Assembly: GCF_014982745.1 (NCBI RefSeq) | Contig: NZ_JADCKA010000001.1 | Coordinates: forward strand, 124,001 to 188,000 | Reading direction: 5' to 3' | Source of the DNA: Gallibacter intestinalis | Lineage (GTDB): Bacteria; Bacillota; Clostridia; Peptostreptococcales; Anaerovoracaceae | Length of the DNA stretch: 64,000 bases | Part shown: in pieces, positions 8,168 to 18,886 of the stretch | How the letters are laid out: the number at the start of each line of letters is the position of its first letter | Numbering within the stretch: the stretch's first letter is position 1 | Notes under the pieces: model-generated | What the model saw: the letters and a program-made list of their open reading frames with translations, nothing else | The model's database searches: none | What the model was told of the DNA's origin: nothing | Program-made: the position numbers and the translations under genes

Positions 8168-8791
8168 ATGGGACGCAAAAAAGATCACGATTATTTTGCT
8201 ATGCTGGTGGAAGGCGTTAACTATGCCTGCGAAGCGGCAACAATGCTTAAGACAACATTTGAAAATTTTGAGCCTGAAAAGCTTCAGGAAAATATAAACA
8301 AGGTGCATCATGTGGAGCATACGGCTGATATGGCTAAGCATGATATGATGGAAAAATTGGTAAAGGAATTTATAACTCCAATCGACAGAGAGGACATTTT
8401 AGAACTGGCAGATGTTATCGACGATGTAACAGATGATTTGGAGGAAATCCTGCTTAAACTGTACATGTACAATATTAAAGAACTTAAGGAAGAAGCCGTA
8501 GAATTTGTAGACATCATCGTAAGATGCTGTGGAGAAATCAAGGTTATGATGGAGGAATTTCCAAACTTCAGAAAATCCAAATCCATCGGTGCTACAATCG
8601 TTTCCATCAACGATATGGAAGAAGAAGGAGACAAACTGTACTTTAAGGCTATGCACAGACTCTACGCAAACAGCAGCGACTCTGTGGAGCTGATGAAGTG
8701 GACGCCGATGTACGAGCACCTGGAACTTTGCTGCGACTCCTGCGAGAAGGTGGCAAAGGTAGTGGAAAGAGTTATACTGTCAAACAGCTAA
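8168..8791 (+). CDS. DUF47/PhoU-like PiT accessory protein
   Basis: This is a 207-residue, all-helical protein of the DUF47 family, distantly related to PhoU. Members are usually encoded beside PiT transporters and are thought to modulate phosphate uptake. Acidic helices such as FITPIDREDILELADVIDDVTDDLEEILLK show the DxxDD-type metal-binding pattern near 65-95. A GGAGG site lies before the ATG and a terminator follows, so pit and this gene form a closed two-gene operon. Confidence 0.9.
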   Translation: MGRKKDHDYFAMLVEGVNYACEAATMLKTTFENFEPEKLQENINKVHHVEHTADMAKHDMMEKLVKEFITPIDREDILELADVIDDVTDDLEEILLKLYMYNIKELKEEAVEFVDIIVRCCGEIKVMMEEFPNFRKSKSIGATIVSINDMEEEGDKLYFKAMHRLYANSSDSVELMKWTPMYEHLELCCDSCEKVAKVVERVILSNS

Positions 8792-8816
8792 TCCATAAAA
8801 AAACACTCAACCAAAG

Positions 8817-8842
8817 GCCCGGAAATTATTTTCCGGGCTTTT
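8817..8842 (+). terminator. Rho-independent terminator of the pit operon
   Basis: GCCCGGAAA at 8817-8825 pairs with TTTCCGGGC at 8830-8838 and is followed by TTTT. Confidence 0.85.
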
Positions 8843-8849
8843 GCATGCA

Positions 8850-8878
8850 TTGAAAAATACCGTCTTTTGTGATATTCT
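8850..8878 (+). promoter_or_regulatory. Probable metG promoter
   Basis: TTGAAA at 8850-8855 and TATTCT at 8873-8878 are separated by 17 bp. The leader to the metG ATG is only about 60 nt and holds one short GC hairpin (CCGGG/CCCGG near 8911-8931). That is too small for a T-box. Confidence 0.55.
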
Positions 8879-8945
8879 TAAACCATTCACACAACCTATT
8901 ATTTTGTAGCCGGGTCTCATTAGCCCGGGAAAGGAAGGTAAGATA

Positions 8946-10883
8946 ATGACAGAGAAAAAAGGAACTTTTTACATCACCACGCCAATTTATTATCCGAGTG
9001 CTAACCTTCATATAGGTCACACTTACTGTACGGTAATGGCGGATGCCATGGCAAGATTTAAAAGAGCCACAGGCTACGATGTTCGTTTCCAGACGGGAAC
9101 AGACGAGCACGGTCAGAAAATCCAGACCATAGCCATCGAAAAGGGCGTTACACCTCAGGAATACGTGGACGAAGTGGTTGCCGGCATAAAGGATTTATGG
9201 GCAACAATGGAAATCTCCTACGATGATTTCATCAGAACCACCGAGCCTCGCCACAAGGAAAGAGTACAGAAGATATTTATGGAGATGTACGAAAAGGGCG
9301 ATATATACAAGGGCGTATACGAGGGACTTTACTGTACGCCATGCGAATCCTTCTGGACAGAAAGCCAGCTGGACGAAAACGGCTGCTGCCCTGACTGCGG
9401 CAGACCTGTACAGTACGCCAAGGAAGAAGCCTACTTCTTTAAGCTCAGCAAGTATCAGGACAAGCTGTTAGATCTGTTTAAGAACAATCCTGAATTCCTG
9501 CAGCCTGAGTCCAGAAGAAATGAAATGATCGCCTTTGTGGAACAGGGCCTTGATGACCTTTGTATTTCCAGATCATCCTTTGACTGGGGTATTCAGGTGC
9601 CTATTGACGAAAAGCACGTAATATATGTATGGCTCGATGCCCTTGCCAACTATATCACAACCTTAGGTTATCCTGATAACAGAGAGGAATACGACAAATA
9701 CTGGCCTGCGGATTATCATCTGGTAGGTAAGGAAATCGTAAGATTCCATACGGTAATTTGGCCTGCAATGCTTATGTCTTTGGGTCTGCCTTTGCCTAAG
9801 CATGTGCTCGGTCATGGCTGGCTGCTTATAGACGGCGGCAAGATGAGTAAATCCAAGGGCAATGTGGTTGACCCTGTAAAGCTCATCGAAAGATACGGAG
9901 TTGACGCTCTTAAATACTTCCTGCTCAGAGAATACACCTTCGGTCAGGATGGTAACTTCACCAGCGAGGTTATGCTCAAGAGACTTAACTACGATCTGGC
10001 CAATGACCTGGGTAACCTAGTAAGCAGAACTGTTTCAATGATTGAAAAATACTGTGGCGGCAAGGTGCCTGCCCAGGGAACCGAAGAGGAAGTTGATAAG
10101 GAACTTAAGGAAATAGCCACAGGCGCAGCTGCCAAGGTTGAAGAGGAAATGGATAAGTTCAGATTCAACTATGCTCTGGAGGAAATCTGGGTACTGGTAA
10201 GAAGAGCCAATAAGTACATCGACGAAACTACACCTTGGGTACTTGCCAAGGATGAAGCAAACAAGGCAAGACTTGATGTTGTAATGCACAATCTGGCAGA
10301 AGCTCTCAGAACTGTTTCCGTGCTGATTCATCCGTTTATGCATGAGACTGCAACAAAGATCAGAAATCAGATTGGTCTTGAAGGGGTTGAAGCTAAATGG
10401 GATGATGCTTCCGTATTTGACATGATGAACGGCGAAACAGTTTGCAAAGGTGATCCTATATTCCCTAGAATGGACATCGAAAAGGAACTGGAAGAGCTGG
10501 AAGCTATGAAGGGCGGAAAGAAGGAAGACGAAAACATTCCTTTGGAGCTTAAGGATACAATCCAGTACGAGGACTTCGATAAAATCGATTTCAGAGTAGG
10601 AACGATTGTAGCTGCCGAAAAGCATCCTAAGGCTGATAAGCTTTTGGTATTCCAAGTTAAGATGGGAACAGAGACAAGACAGATTATCTCCGGCGTTGCG
10701 GAAAGATTTACTCCGGAGGAAACAATCGGAAAGAAAGTCGTAGTTGTTGCAAATCTGGCCCCAAGAAAGCTGAGAGGTCTTGAGTCCAAGGGTATGTTGC
10801 TCTTTGCAGATAACGAAATCGACGGCAAGATGAGCTTTGAATTCGTTACAACGGAAGCCGACGACGGCAATGTAGTTTGCTAA
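8946..10883 (+). CDS. metG: Methionyl-tRNA synthetase
   Basis: MetG charges tRNA-Met. The 645-residue protein is a class I synthetase with HIGH at 22-25 and KMSKS at 299-303. The knuckle domain carries zinc-type Cys ligands at 130, 133, 147/148 and 151. The C-terminal 100 residues (from about YEDFDKIDFRVGTIVAAEKHPKADKL) form a fused OB-fold tRNA-binding domain of the EMAPII/Arc1p type, which makes the dimer in Bacillus-like enzymes. It has its own promoter and a convergent terminator after it. Confidence 0.97.
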   Translation: MTEKKGTFYITTPIYYPSANLHIGHTYCTVMADAMARFKRATGYDVRFQTGTDEHGQKIQTIAIEKGVTPQEYVDEVVAGIKDLWATMEISYDDFIRTTEPRHKERVQKIFMEMYEKGDIYKGVYEGLYCTPCESFWTESQLDENGCCPDCGRPVQYAKEEAYFFKLSKYQDKLLDLFKNNPEFLQPESRRNEMIAFVEQGLDDLCISRSSFDWGIQVPIDEKHVIYVWLDALANYITTLGYPDNREEYDKYWPADYHLVGKEIVRFHTVIWPAMLMSLGLPLPKHVLGHGWLLIDGGKMSKSKGNVVDPVKLIERYGVDALKYFLLREYTFGQDGNFTSEVMLKRLNYDLANDLGNLVSRTVSMIEKYCGGKVPAQGTEEEVDKELKEIATGAAAKVEEEMDKFRFNYALEEIWVLVRRANKYIDETTPWVLAKDEANKARLDVVMHNLAEALRTVSVLIHPFMHETATKIRNQIGLEGVEAKWDDASVFDMMNGETVCKGDPIFPRMDIEKELEELEAMKGGKKEDENIPLELKDTIQYEDFDKIDFRVGTIVAAEKHPKADKLLVFQVKMGTETRQIISGVAERFTPEETIGKKVVVVANLAPRKLRGLESKGMLLFADNEIDGKMSFEFVTTEADDGNVVC

Positions 10884-10911
10884 AAGATTTATAAGTAAAT
10901 AAGGTAATAAA

Positions 10912-10952
10912 AAGAAAACAATCCATGCATTTGGGTTGTTTTCTTGATTTTT
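10912..10952. terminator. Terminator between metG and the convergent agmatinase gene
   Basis: AAGAAAACAATCC at 10912-10924 pairs with GGGTTGTTTTCTT at 10933-10945 with one G-T wobble, followed by GATTTTT. The A-rich side can serve the opposite strand as well. Confidence 0.8.
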
Positions 10953-10981
10953 AACTATTTATGTCATTTTAGCTATTTAAG

Positions 10982-11911
10982 TTATTTAAGCTTACCGAGT
11001 TTTCGCGCATAATGGGCACAGGATTCTTGGAAAATCTTTCTGGCTGCATAGGTTGATGCCAGTGAAGGGTCCAAGTCCGGAGCCATTTCCACTATATCCA
11101 TTCCTATAATATTTAGATTTCTGAACAGCTCGTGGAGTATATTTAAAAGCTGCCTTCCGTAAAGCCCTGCAAACTGTGGATGGGAAACCCCTGCGGCATA
11201 GGCAGGATCGAGGCAGTCAACATCCAAAGTAAGGTATACCTTGTTGTAATCCTTAAGTTTCTTTGCGGCCATGGTTCCGATACGGTCGCTTTCTATGCGG
11301 TGGCACAATACGGAGTTAAAGCAGTTCAGCTCGCGGGAGGTCATAAAAGCATGTTCCTCTCTGTCCACCGTCCTCGTTCCGATAAATACGATGTTTTCAG
11401 GTCCGGAAATATTTTTAAGCTCAAGGGCTCTCCTGGCAACGGAGGTTGCTGCAAATTTATCACCTCGTACCTCATCGTGGAGGTCAAAGTGGGCGTCGAT
11501 ATATATGATGCCGAAGTCTTCATCAAGGGCATCGTCGATTCCCTTAAGAACAGGAATGCTTGCACTATGGTCACCGCCAGTCATAATAAAGAAATGGCCG
11601 CCACTGACAAGTTCTTTTGTGAAGCTTTCGATGGAAGCAAAGTATTCGTCTATGCCGCCGGAAGGAACAAAATCTCCTGCATCAAATATGGTCAAATCTT
11701 CAAAGCTCAAAAATTCCTCATTAAAGGGCGAGGACTGAGCGCTGACTTCCCTTAATACCTCAGGAGCCTTTGCGGTTCCTGACCTTCCTGATATATCGCT
11801 GTCGTATGGAATTCCAAATACAGTGAGATCCGCTGTTTCGCAGCTTAAATCCGGTCTGTTTAAGCCGCACCATATGGAACTGTCAGATGATAACTTTCCC
11901 GGTTTGAGCAT
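10982..11911 (-). CDS. speB: Agmatinase/ureohydrolase family protein
   Basis: Agmatinase hydrolyses agmatine to putrescine and urea. The 309-residue protein carries the ureohydrolase manganese motifs: TGGDHSASIP, IDAHFDLHDE and LDVDCLDPAYAAG, in the usual order. I chose the ATG at 11911 (protein MLKPGKLSSD) because AGGTGG lies 7-8 bases upstream and this gives a normal family length; the open frame continues to 12079 without a ribosome site. Substrate specificity (agmatine versus guanidinobutyrate or formiminoglutamate) cannot be settled from motifs. It is a single gene divergent from tatD. Confidence 0.85.
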   Translation of the reverse strand: MLKPGKLSSDSSIWCGLNRPDLSCETADLTVFGIPYDSDISGRSGTAKAPEVLREVSAQSSPFNEEFLSFEDLTIFDAGDFVPSGGIDEYFASIESFTKELVSGGHFFIMTGGDHSASIPVLKGIDDALDEDFGIIYIDAHFDLHDEVRGDKFAATSVARRALELKNISGPENIVFIGTRTVDREEHAFMTSRELNCFNSVLCHRIESDRIGTMAAKKLKDYNKVYLTLDVDCLDPAYAAGVSHPQFAGLYGRQLLNILHELFRNLNIIGMDIVEMAPDLDPSLASTYAARKIFQESCAHYARKLGKLK

Positions 11912-12057
11912 TTTATGCCACCTGCCTTTCGGTGATTGTATATACTTACAGTTTAGCAAACATGACGGTAAATTCAAGTTTAATATGTATCCTCTTTGTG
12001 GTAAAATATATTCTGGGTACGCAGTATTAAAAGTCGTATCCAAAAGGAGAAAAAACA

Positions 12058-12873
12058 ATGCTTTTTGATTCACATACACACCTCACCAGTGACGGGTATC
12101 TCCAAGAGGTGAGGGAAAAACTGATAAGCGATATAGAAGCTTCCGATGTGGCCTATGTTATGGATGTGGGCTGCGATCTTGAGACATCGGTGATGGCGGT
12201 GCAAAATGCCAAGAAATACGACTGGTGCTATGCGGCGGTGGGAGTGCATCCTCACGATGCCAGACTGATGGACGAAACATATCTCATGAGGATAAGGGAG
12301 CTTGCCGGAGAGGAAAAGGTTAAGGCCATCGGTGAGATAGGCCTTGATTTTCATTATGACTATTCGCCGAGGGATGTTCAGGAGTATTGGTTTAGAAGGC
12401 AGATACAGCTGGCAAATGAGCTTAAGATGCCGATAATAATCCACAGCAGAGAAGCAGATCAGCTGACCATGGATATTCTTAAGGAGGAAGATGCTTTTTC
12501 CGAAAGGCGAAAGGACTGGTTTGAAAGAAGGCCTGACGGCAGCGCCGATGCAAAGGTTTTGCTTCACTGCTATAGCGGCAGCGCCGAAATGGCAACAGAA
12601 TACATAAAGCTGGGAGCGACAATTTCCATAGCAGGCCCTGTGACATACAAAAACAACAGAAAGACACAGAAGGTTGTGCAGACGGTGCCTATGGAGCATC
12701 TGCTTGCGGAAACCGATGCGCCGTATTTGACGCCGGAGCCTTTCCGCGGCAAGACTAACAAGTCGCCATATGTGGAGCATACCGTAAGAAGGATAGCCCT
12801 TTTAAAGGAAATGGAATACGAGGATGCGGCAAAGGCAACATACGAAAATGCCAGAAGATTTTTCGGTATATGA
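12058..12873 (+). CDS. tatD: TatD-family metal-dependent DNase/hydrolase
   Basis: This 271-residue TIM-barrel hydrolase has the metal-site motifs FDSHTHL at the start, GVHPHDA near 63-69, GEIGLDFHYD near 93-102, IIHSRE near 130, a C-terminal-half His in LLHCYSG, and ETDAPYLTPEP near 220. Family members act as 3'-5' DNA exonucleases or deacylases. AAAAGGAG lies before the ATG. It precedes tilS by 40 bp, probably in one transcript with tilS and ftsH. Confidence 0.93.
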   Translation: MLFDSHTHLTSDGYLQEVREKLISDIEASDVAYVMDVGCDLETSVMAVQNAKKYDWCYAAVGVHPHDARLMDETYLMRIRELAGEEKVKAIGEIGLDFHYDYSPRDVQEYWFRRQIQLANELKMPIIIHSREADQLTMDILKEEDAFSERRKDWFERRPDGSADAKVLLHCYSGSAEMATEYIKLGATISIAGPVTYKNNRKTQKVVQTVPMEHLLAETDAPYLTPEPFRGKTNKSPYVEHTVRRIALLKEMEYEDAAKATYENARRFFGI

Positions 12874-12913
12874 TAAAACCGAATGTTTAAAGTTTTAGAG
12901 AGAAGGTAATTAT

Positions 12914-14344
12914 ATGAGCAGTGACATTGTACGAGAAGCTGTCAAAAATACCATAGAAAAATATAACCTGATAGAACCGGGCGATGTGGTAATACTGGGA
13001 CTTTCCGGGGGACCGGACTCAGTATGCCTTTTTAATGTGCTAGTTGAGCTTTCCGGAGAAATGGATTTTACCCTTCACGGAGCCCATCTTAATCATATGT
13101 TTAGACCCGGTGCCGCAGAAGAGGATCAGCTCTATGCGGAAAACATGTGCGAGTCGGCAGGAGTGTGCTGCTGGTCCACGGCGGTAGACTGTCCGCAGAT
13201 GGCAGAGGAACTGGGAATGACATCGGAGGAAGCCGGAAGAAAGGCAAGATACGATTTCTTTGCGGAAATTACCGAATCTCTCGTATTTGACGGAGCTGAC
13301 AGGGATAAAATAAAGGTTGCCGTGGCTCAAAACCTGGACGACCATGTTGAGACCGTTCTCTTTAGAATGATAAGAGGAACAGGTACCGATGGACTTGCAG
13401 GAATTGACTATATAAGAGTAAACGAAAACGGCAATACGGTAATAAGACCGCTTCTTGATGTAAAGAAAAAGGATATACTGGCTTACTGCGATGAAAACAG
13501 GTTGGAGCCGAGAATGGACCACACCAATGAGCTTCCCGTATATTCCAGAAACAAGATAAGGCTGGAGCTTATCCCGTATCTTGAAGAAAACTTTAACGCA
13601 AATATAAAGGATATGGTTAACAGATTAAGCCAGATTTCAAGGGATGACAGGGACTTTATCTGGGAGCAGGTCAACAGGGATTATGAAAAGCTTCTTGTAA
13701 GAAAGGAAGACAACGAAATTTGGCTTGATAAAAACGGACTCATGGACAGGCTGCCTTCCGTAAGGCACAGGATAATCATGAAAGCCTTTTCAGAGGTGGG
13801 ACTGCCAAGCGATATAACAAATGCCCACCTAAAGCAGGCCGATGAGCTTATAATGAACGGTGTGACACCTCAAAGGGCGGACTTTCCAAAGGGATATCTT
13901 ATGAGGATTTCCTACGACAATGTCATATGCGGCAAAAACCCATTTGAAAAAGGTGAAAATGAGCACAGAGCGATGCCTAAGCTCATAGTCAACGAACTGG
14001 ATATAGATCAGTACGAAAAAAGACCGGGTACTGCAGCCTTTGACCTAGATCAGATGGAAGCGGCCTACGGCAGAGCAGGCATGAAGGAGATGATTGAAAT
14101 TCGCACTAGGATGCCAGGTGACTACATCAGACTTGCTGGCGTTCAAGGAAGAAAAAAGATACAGGACCTGTTTGTGGATATGAAGATTCCAGCTCAGGAA
14201 AGGGATATGATTCCACTTGTGGGAATCGGCAACGAAATACTGTGGATACCGGCTGTTTCTCAGAGGGGAAGATACAGCGCCAGCTACAGGATGAATCAAG
14301 ACACTAAAAGAGTTATTACTGTTGAAATCAGCGATTTCCTGTGA
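12914..14344 (+). CDS. tilS: tRNA(Ile)-lysidine synthase
   Basis: TilS converts C34 of the CAU-anticodon tRNA-Ile to lysidine with ATP and lysine, so that AUA is read as Ile. The 476-residue protein has the PP-loop SGGPDS at 31-36 and the HLNHMFRPGAAEEDQ segment. An LDDHVETVLFRMIRGTG motif follows, and a C-terminal TilS domain with RMPGDYIRLAGVQGRKKIQDLFVDMKIP. In many Bacillota hpt lies between tilS and ftsH; here ftsH follows directly after a 68-bp gap. Confidence 0.95.
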   Translation: MSSDIVREAVKNTIEKYNLIEPGDVVILGLSGGPDSVCLFNVLVELSGEMDFTLHGAHLNHMFRPGAAEEDQLYAENMCESAGVCCWSTAVDCPQMAEELGMTSEEAGRKARYDFFAEITESLVFDGADRDKIKVAVAQNLDDHVETVLFRMIRGTGTDGLAGIDYIRVNENGNTVIRPLLDVKKKDILAYCDENRLEPRMDHTNELPVYSRNKIRLELIPYLEENFNANIKDMVNRLSQISRDDRDFIWEQVNRDYEKLLVRKEDNEIWLDKNGLMDRLPSVRHRIIMKAFSEVGLPSDITNAHLKQADELIMNGVTPQRADFPKGYLMRISYDNVICGKNPFEKGENEHRAMPKLIVNELDIDQYEKRPGTAAFDLDQMEAAYGRAGMKEMIEIRTRMPGDYIRLAGVQGRKKIQDLFVDMKIPAQERDMIPLVGIGNEILWIPAVSQRGRYSASYRMNQDTKRVITVEISDFL

Positions 14345-14359
14345 TAAAATTTTAATTTA

Positions 14360-14382
14360 CAGGGCGCCTTATTTGTGCCCTG
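14360..14382 (+). other. Hairpin before ftsH
   Basis: CAGGGC at 14360-14365 pairs with GCCCTG at 14377-14382 without a T-run. It is probably an mRNA structure in the tilS-ftsH gap and not a terminator. Confidence 0.35.
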
Positions 14383-14412
14383 CAACAAATGTATATACAA
14401 GGAGAATAAGAA

Positions 14413-16479
14413 TTGAAAAAAATATTTAAAGGTTTCGGTATTTATATACTGATTCTGGCTATTGTGCTGGCCATGGCGCTGTTCTATGATATGACGCCAA
14501 AAGAGCAGGTTAAGGATATTTCCTACTCAACTCTTGTGGATTACATCGCCAAGGAGGAAGTAAAGGATATAGAATTCCAGGAGTACGAAATAAATGCGAC
14601 CCTTGACAATGGAGATAAGGTACATACATACATCCATAACAGCCTCGATGTTGAAAGACTCCACGAGCAGTATCTGGATGCCCAGAGTGCTGAGGGCAAG
14701 GTAAAGGTTTCCAACGCAAAGCCTGAAGAGCAGCCTTGGATAGTATCTCTGATACCTACCCTTATTATGATAGGTGTATTGATATTCTTCTGGGTAATGA
14801 TAATGCGTCAGCAGGGTGGCGGCGGCAAGGCAATGTCTTTTGGCCGAAGCAGAGCCAAGATGCAGACGAATTTGGGCAAGCTGACATTTAAGGATGTTGC
14901 AGGTCTTGACGAGGAAAAGGAAGAACTTCAGGAAATAGTTGATTTCCTTAAAAATCCGAGAAAATACCATAATCTCGGTGCAAGAATTCCTAAGGGTGTG
15001 CTTTTGGTGGGCCCTCCGGGAACAGGTAAAACATATATTTCCAAGGCAACAGCCGGTGAAGCGGGAGTACCGTTCTTTACGATTTCCGGTTCCGACTTTG
15101 TGGAAATGTTTGTAGGTGTCGGCGCTTCCAGAGTCCGAGACCTCTTTGAGCAGGCCAAGAAAAATGCTCCATGTATCATCTTTATCGATGAAATCGATGC
15201 GGTTGGTCGTAAGAGAGGCGCCGGAATGGGCGGCGGCCACGACGAAAGAGAACAGACATTAAACCAGTTGCTGGTGGAAATGGACGGATTTGCAGAGCAT
15301 ATGGGTATCATCATCCTGGCTGCAACAAACAGACCTGACATACTTGACCCTGCACTTTTGAGACCGGGCAGATTTGATAGACAGATTGTTATCGGTGTGC
15401 CGGACATCAAGGGCAGAGAGGAAATCTTTAGAGTTCATAGCAAAAATAAGCCGCTGGGCGAAGATGTGGATCCGAAGGTGCTGGCGAGAAGAACACCGGG
15501 ATTCACTCCGGCGGATATAGAAAATATGCTCAATGAAGCGGCTCTTTTGACTGCAAGAAGAAACGGCCGCAAGATCAGGATGGAAGAAATTGAAGAGGCC
15601 ATAACCAAGGTTATAGCAGGTCCTGAAAAGAAGAGCAGAGTAATTAGCGAAAAGGAAAAGAGACTTACGGCCATCCACGAAGCAGGACATGCTGTTGTGG
15701 CTCATTCCATTCCAGATACTGACCCAGTACATCAGATTACAATTGTGCCAAGGGGCAGAGCCGGCGGATTTACCATGATACTTCCAAGGGAAGACAGATA
15801 CTACAACACTAAAAAGAGCATGGAAGATCAGATTGTTCATCTGCTTGGTGGCCGTGTTGCGGAAATGCTGGTGCTTTCCGATATTTCCACAGGAGCCAGC
15901 AACGATATTCAGAGGGCAACGGAGCTTGCCAGGGATATGGTTACAAAATATGGCTTCAGTGAAAAACTTGGTCCTATAAATTATGCATCCTCAGAGGAAG
16001 TGTTCCTGGGAAGAGATTTTGGAGCTAAACAGGCTTATTCCGAGGAAACTGCCAACGAGATAGATGAAGAAGTAAAGAGAATAGTTCACGACGGCTACGA
16101 AAAGGCTCAGGCTATTATAAATGAGCATATGGACAAGCTGCTGGCTGTTACAGATGCCCTTATGGAACTTGAGACTATAGACGGAGCTCAGTTCGAAAAG
16201 CTTTATAGCGGTGAGATGACTGCAGAGGAGCTTATAGCCGAAACGAGGGCTGAAGATGAAAAACGAGCAGCCGAAAACAGACAGGAGGCTCAGGAAACAG
16301 AAGAGGAACTTAAAATCCTCGAAAGAGATCTGGCAAGATACGACGAAGACTACCTGAATGACGATAAGGATGGCGATAATGCCGATGATGAGTCACAGGA
16401 CAACGCATCAGACAGCGTTGAGGAAAACGGGGAAACAGAAACAGACGACAGGGGAGAAAATGAAAACAACATTAAGTGA
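14413..16479 (+). CDS. ftsH: ATP-dependent zinc metalloprotease FtsH (TTG start)
   Basis: FtsH is a membrane AAA+ protease that degrades misassembled membrane and regulatory proteins. The 688-residue protein has membrane segments at about 9-25 and 112-131 flanking an extracytoplasmic domain. It has Walker A GPPGTGKT at 200-207, Walker B IIFIDE at 255-260, the second region of homology RPGRFDRQI near 317-325, and the zinc site HEAGH at 422-426. A long, highly acidic, low-complexity tail fills about 600-688. The start is TTG, eight bases after AAGGAG; no ATG is better placed. Its last 20 bases overlap the following regulator. Confidence 0.96.
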   Translation: MKKIFKGFGIYILILAIVLAMALFYDMTPKEQVKDISYSTLVDYIAKEEVKDIEFQEYEINATLDNGDKVHTYIHNSLDVERLHEQYLDAQSAEGKVKVSNAKPEEQPWIVSLIPTLIMIGVLIFFWVMIMRQQGGGGKAMSFGRSRAKMQTNLGKLTFKDVAGLDEEKEELQEIVDFLKNPRKYHNLGARIPKGVLLVGPPGTGKTYISKATAGEAGVPFFTISGSDFVEMFVGVGASRVRDLFEQAKKNAPCIIFIDEIDAVGRKRGAGMGGGHDEREQTLNQLLVEMDGFAEHMGIIILAATNRPDILDPALLRPGRFDRQIVIGVPDIKGREEIFRVHSKNKPLGEDVDPKVLARRTPGFTPADIENMLNEAALLTARRNGRKIRMEEIEEAITKVIAGPEKKSRVISEKEKRLTAIHEAGHAVVAHSIPDTDPVHQITIVPRGRAGGFTMILPREDRYYNTKKSMEDQIVHLLGGRVAEMLVLSDISTGASNDIQRATELARDMVTKYGFSEKLGPINYASSEEVFLGRDFGAKQAYSEETANEIDEEVKRIVHDGYEKAQAIINEHMDKLLAVTDALMELETIDGAQFEKLYSGEMTAEELIAETRAEDEKRAAENRQEAQETEEELKILERDLARYDEDYLNDDKDGDNADDESQDNASDSVEENGETETDDRGENENNIK

Positions 16480-18055
16480 TTGTCTCAGTTTGCCGGTATT
16501 TGCAGATGCAAAGGTACTGGCCGGAGAGGACATGACCGACAGACCGATAAGATATATATCGGTACTGGAAGCTGCCGGTGTCGATGATATCGATATGGAA
16601 GGCGATAATCCGGGAACCTTGGAAGGCTATATGCTGGTGACAGGGTTTTACGGAATAAGAGATGATGAAAAGGCACAGTGTCAACTGGCGGAGAAGCTGG
16701 CTGAGGTCGGGCTCTCCGCCCTTGTGCTGCACGGTGTCGGCAAGATAATAAAGAAGGTTTCGGACGCTCTTATCAATACATGCAAAGAGAAGGGTATAAC
16801 CCTTATAGCTGTAAAGAGCTCCGGTGGCAGCGTTGCTGCGGAAATGATAGAGCAGGTATCCCATAAGCTCTTTTACGGAGCAGGGGATAAGTTTGACGAC
16901 AATCTTTTGACAAGCAGCATATATCATCTGCTGAACTTTGAAAAATATCCTGACTTTCCTACTGCGGTAAGGGCTGCAGCAGAGGCAAATGCCTTTCAGC
17001 TGGTGCTTTTGAGCAGCGACTTAAATCCGGTGCTTTCCATAGAAACCCAGTGGAAAACAACGGTGGATAGGGCCGTTATGAAAGCCAGGGAAAAGGCAGT
17101 GGAAAAGAGAAGGTCCATCTACACCATGATAAATGTTGACGGTGTGGTAACATACTGGGGCTCTGCTACAATTAACGGACAGGAATACTATATGTTCGTG
17201 GCAGATAACAATGACTCATATTCCATAGACGAGATAATAAAGCTAGCGGACATAATAGAGCTTTCCATAGGAATGTGGAAATACACACCGGCTTCCGACA
17301 GCCGCTCTGAATTTGTCAAAGCTCTGCGCCGAGGCAATGTAAGCACTGCATATTCTAGGAAGGAAGATGCGGGCATAGAAGAGGTTAAGATAATAAGCGT
17401 TTTTGTGGGTAAGAGTCAGTATCCAGAAGAGATACTGGTAGCCATGGACAGATACTGTGCGGAAAACAGATTCGTAAATGTTCAGGTTATCGAAAGAGAT
17501 GAGATATTCGGTATTCTCATGGCAGGTCATGAAAACTGCTCTGTATCCATGTGCGCTAAGCTCTATGATGAAATTAAGTCCATAGGCGGCGTCAAAATAT
17601 CCCATGTAACGGGAATCGACGGCGTTGAAGGTGCATGCGATGCATTTAGACTTATAAACGAAAATACAAAGGCTGCAAGCACTGTATTCCCTTTCAAGAG
17701 AAAGTTTTCAAAATACGATCTTTCTCTGGTGGCCGGATGCAATCGCATTCAGTCCGAGGGAGGATTTATTAAAAAGATGTATCTTAAGCTGCTGGATCCT
17801 TTCTTGGCGGACAAAAGCCAAAAGGGCAGAATGCTTTTGGACACATTGGAAACCTTTGTGCTTGATGCGGGAATGAACGGAAGCAAAACCTCGGAGATTA
17901 TGGAGATTCATGCAAATACCGTTCAGTATAGACTTAAAAAGATAAATGAGATGCTGGGAGTTGAAATCACGGGAAACAGAGTTATACCGGGACTTACTGT
18001 AGCTCTGGCTCTTAACAGACTGGAAAAAAGAGACGATGAAAGGAGAACGCGATAG
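16460..18055 (+). CDS. PucR-family transcriptional regulator
   Basis: The 531-residue protein has an N-terminal PucR domain (about 5-125, with [11 protein letters not shown] and [15 protein letters not shown]) and a middle region. It ends in a C-terminal PucR helix-turn-helix (about 475-522, [38 protein letters not shown]). Relatives regulate purine catabolism or other nitrogen and metabolite pathways. I chose the ATG at 16460 because AGGGGAGA precedes it; it lies inside the end of ftsH. The gene ends one base before coaX, so the two are tightly coupled. No target operator could be identified. Confidence 0.85.
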   Translation: MKTTLSDCLSLPVFADAKVLAGEDMTDRPIRYISVLEAAGVDDIDMEGDNPGTLEGYMLVTGFYGIRDDEKAQCQLAEKLAEVGLSALVLHGVGKIIKKVSDALINTCKEKGITLIAVKSSGGSVAAEMIEQVSHKLFYGAGDKFDDNLLTSSIYHLLNFEKYPDFPTAVRAAAEANAFQLVLLSSDLNPVLSIETQWKTTVDRAVMKAREKAVEKRRSIYTMINVDGVVTYWGSATINGQEYYMFVADNNDSYSIDEIIKLADIIELSIGMWKYTPASDSRSEFVKALRRGNVSTAYSRKEDAGIEEVKIISVFVGKSQYPEEILVAMDRYCAENRFVNVQVIERDEIFGILMAGHENCSVSMCAKLYDEIKSIGGVKISHVTGIDGVEGACDAFRLINENTKAASTVFPFKRKFSKYDLSLVAGCNRIQSEGGFIKKMYLKLLDPFLADKSQKGRMLLDTLETFVLDAGMNGSKTSEIMEIHANTVQYRLKKINEMLGVEITGNRVIPGLTVALALNRLEKRDDERRTR

Positions 18056-18859
18056 ATGCTTCTTGCCTTCGATGTGGGAAATACAAATATAGTTCTTGGT
18101 GTTTTTAAAGACGGAAAGCTTCTTGAAAACTGGAGAATGGAAACCGACGCCCGTAAAAGCGCGGACGAATACGGTATGATAATAAATCAGCTTTTTGATT
18201 ATGCAGGACTTAAGACAACCGATGTAAAGGATATAATCATAGCTACCGTTGTACCTTCGGTGCTTTATACTTTGCAGCATATGTCCATGAAGTACTTTAA
18301 CAGAAAGGCCATGGTAATCGAGTCCGGCGTAAAAACAGGACTTCTTATAAAATACGATAATCCTAAGCAGGTTGGCTCAGACAGAATCGTAAATGCGGTG
18401 GCAGCCTATGCCAAATACGGCGGACCACTGATACTCATAGACTTTGGTACGGCTACAACCTTTTGTGCAGTAACCCATAAGGCTGAATATCTTGGAGGAG
18501 CCATAGCTCCTGGACTGAAGATTTCCAGTGAGGCTCTTTTCTCCATGACATCCCAGTTGCCTAAGGTAGAACTGGAAGCGCCTGACACAGTCATCTGTAA
18601 AAACACAATTCAGTCCATTCAGTCCGGTCTTATTTACGGGCACATGGGAATGGTGGAATTTGTGGTAAGACACATGAAAAAAGAGCTTGCGGAAATGGGT
18701 GAAGACGAAAGTCAGATTAAGGTCATAGCCACAGGCGGCCTTGCTAACCTTATAGACGAAGGTGTGGATTGCATCGACGAGGTGGATAAGCTTCTCACCC
18801 TGGAAGGTCTTGAAATTCTTTATGAAAAGAATCGTAGAGATAAAAGGTCTAAAAAATAG
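18056..18859 (+). CDS. coaX: Type III pantothenate kinase
   Basis: CoaX phosphorylates pantothenate in the first step of CoA synthesis and is not feedback-inhibited by CoA. The 267-residue protein of the ASKHA fold begins [17 protein letters not shown] (phosphate 1 loop). It has [19 protein letters not shown] near 102-120, DFGTATTF near 129 and [11 protein letters not shown] near 147-157. The start codon follows the stop of the PucR gene with no gap, and GGAG lies inside that gene's end. Confidence 0.95.
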   Translation: MLLAFDVGNTNIVLGVFKDGKLLENWRMETDARKSADEYGMIINQLFDYAGLKTTDVKDIIIATVVPSVLYTLQHMSMKYFNRKAMVIESGVKTGLLIKYDNPKQVGSDRIVNAVAAYAKYGGPLILIDFGTATTFCAVTHKAEYLGGAIAPGLKISSEALFSMTSQLPKVELEAPDTVICKNTIQSIQSGLIYGHMGMVEFVVRHMKKELAEMGEDESQIKVIATGGLANLIDEGVDCIDEVDKLLTLEGLEILYEKNRRDKRSKK

Positions 18860-18886
18860 CGGATAATTTATAACAGCGACAAATGT

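Noticed and set aside
8880-8945. T-box leader before metG
   Set aside because: The leader is too short and lacks the T-box core and specifier arrangement.
11180-11755. A 191-codon frame on the strand opposite agmatinase
   Set aside because: It is antisense to a clear gene and has no family motif.
11912-12079. A 56-codon N-terminal extension of the agmatinase frame
   Set aside because: It lies upstream of a well-placed ribosome site and ATG at 11911; the extra residues do not resemble agmatinase.
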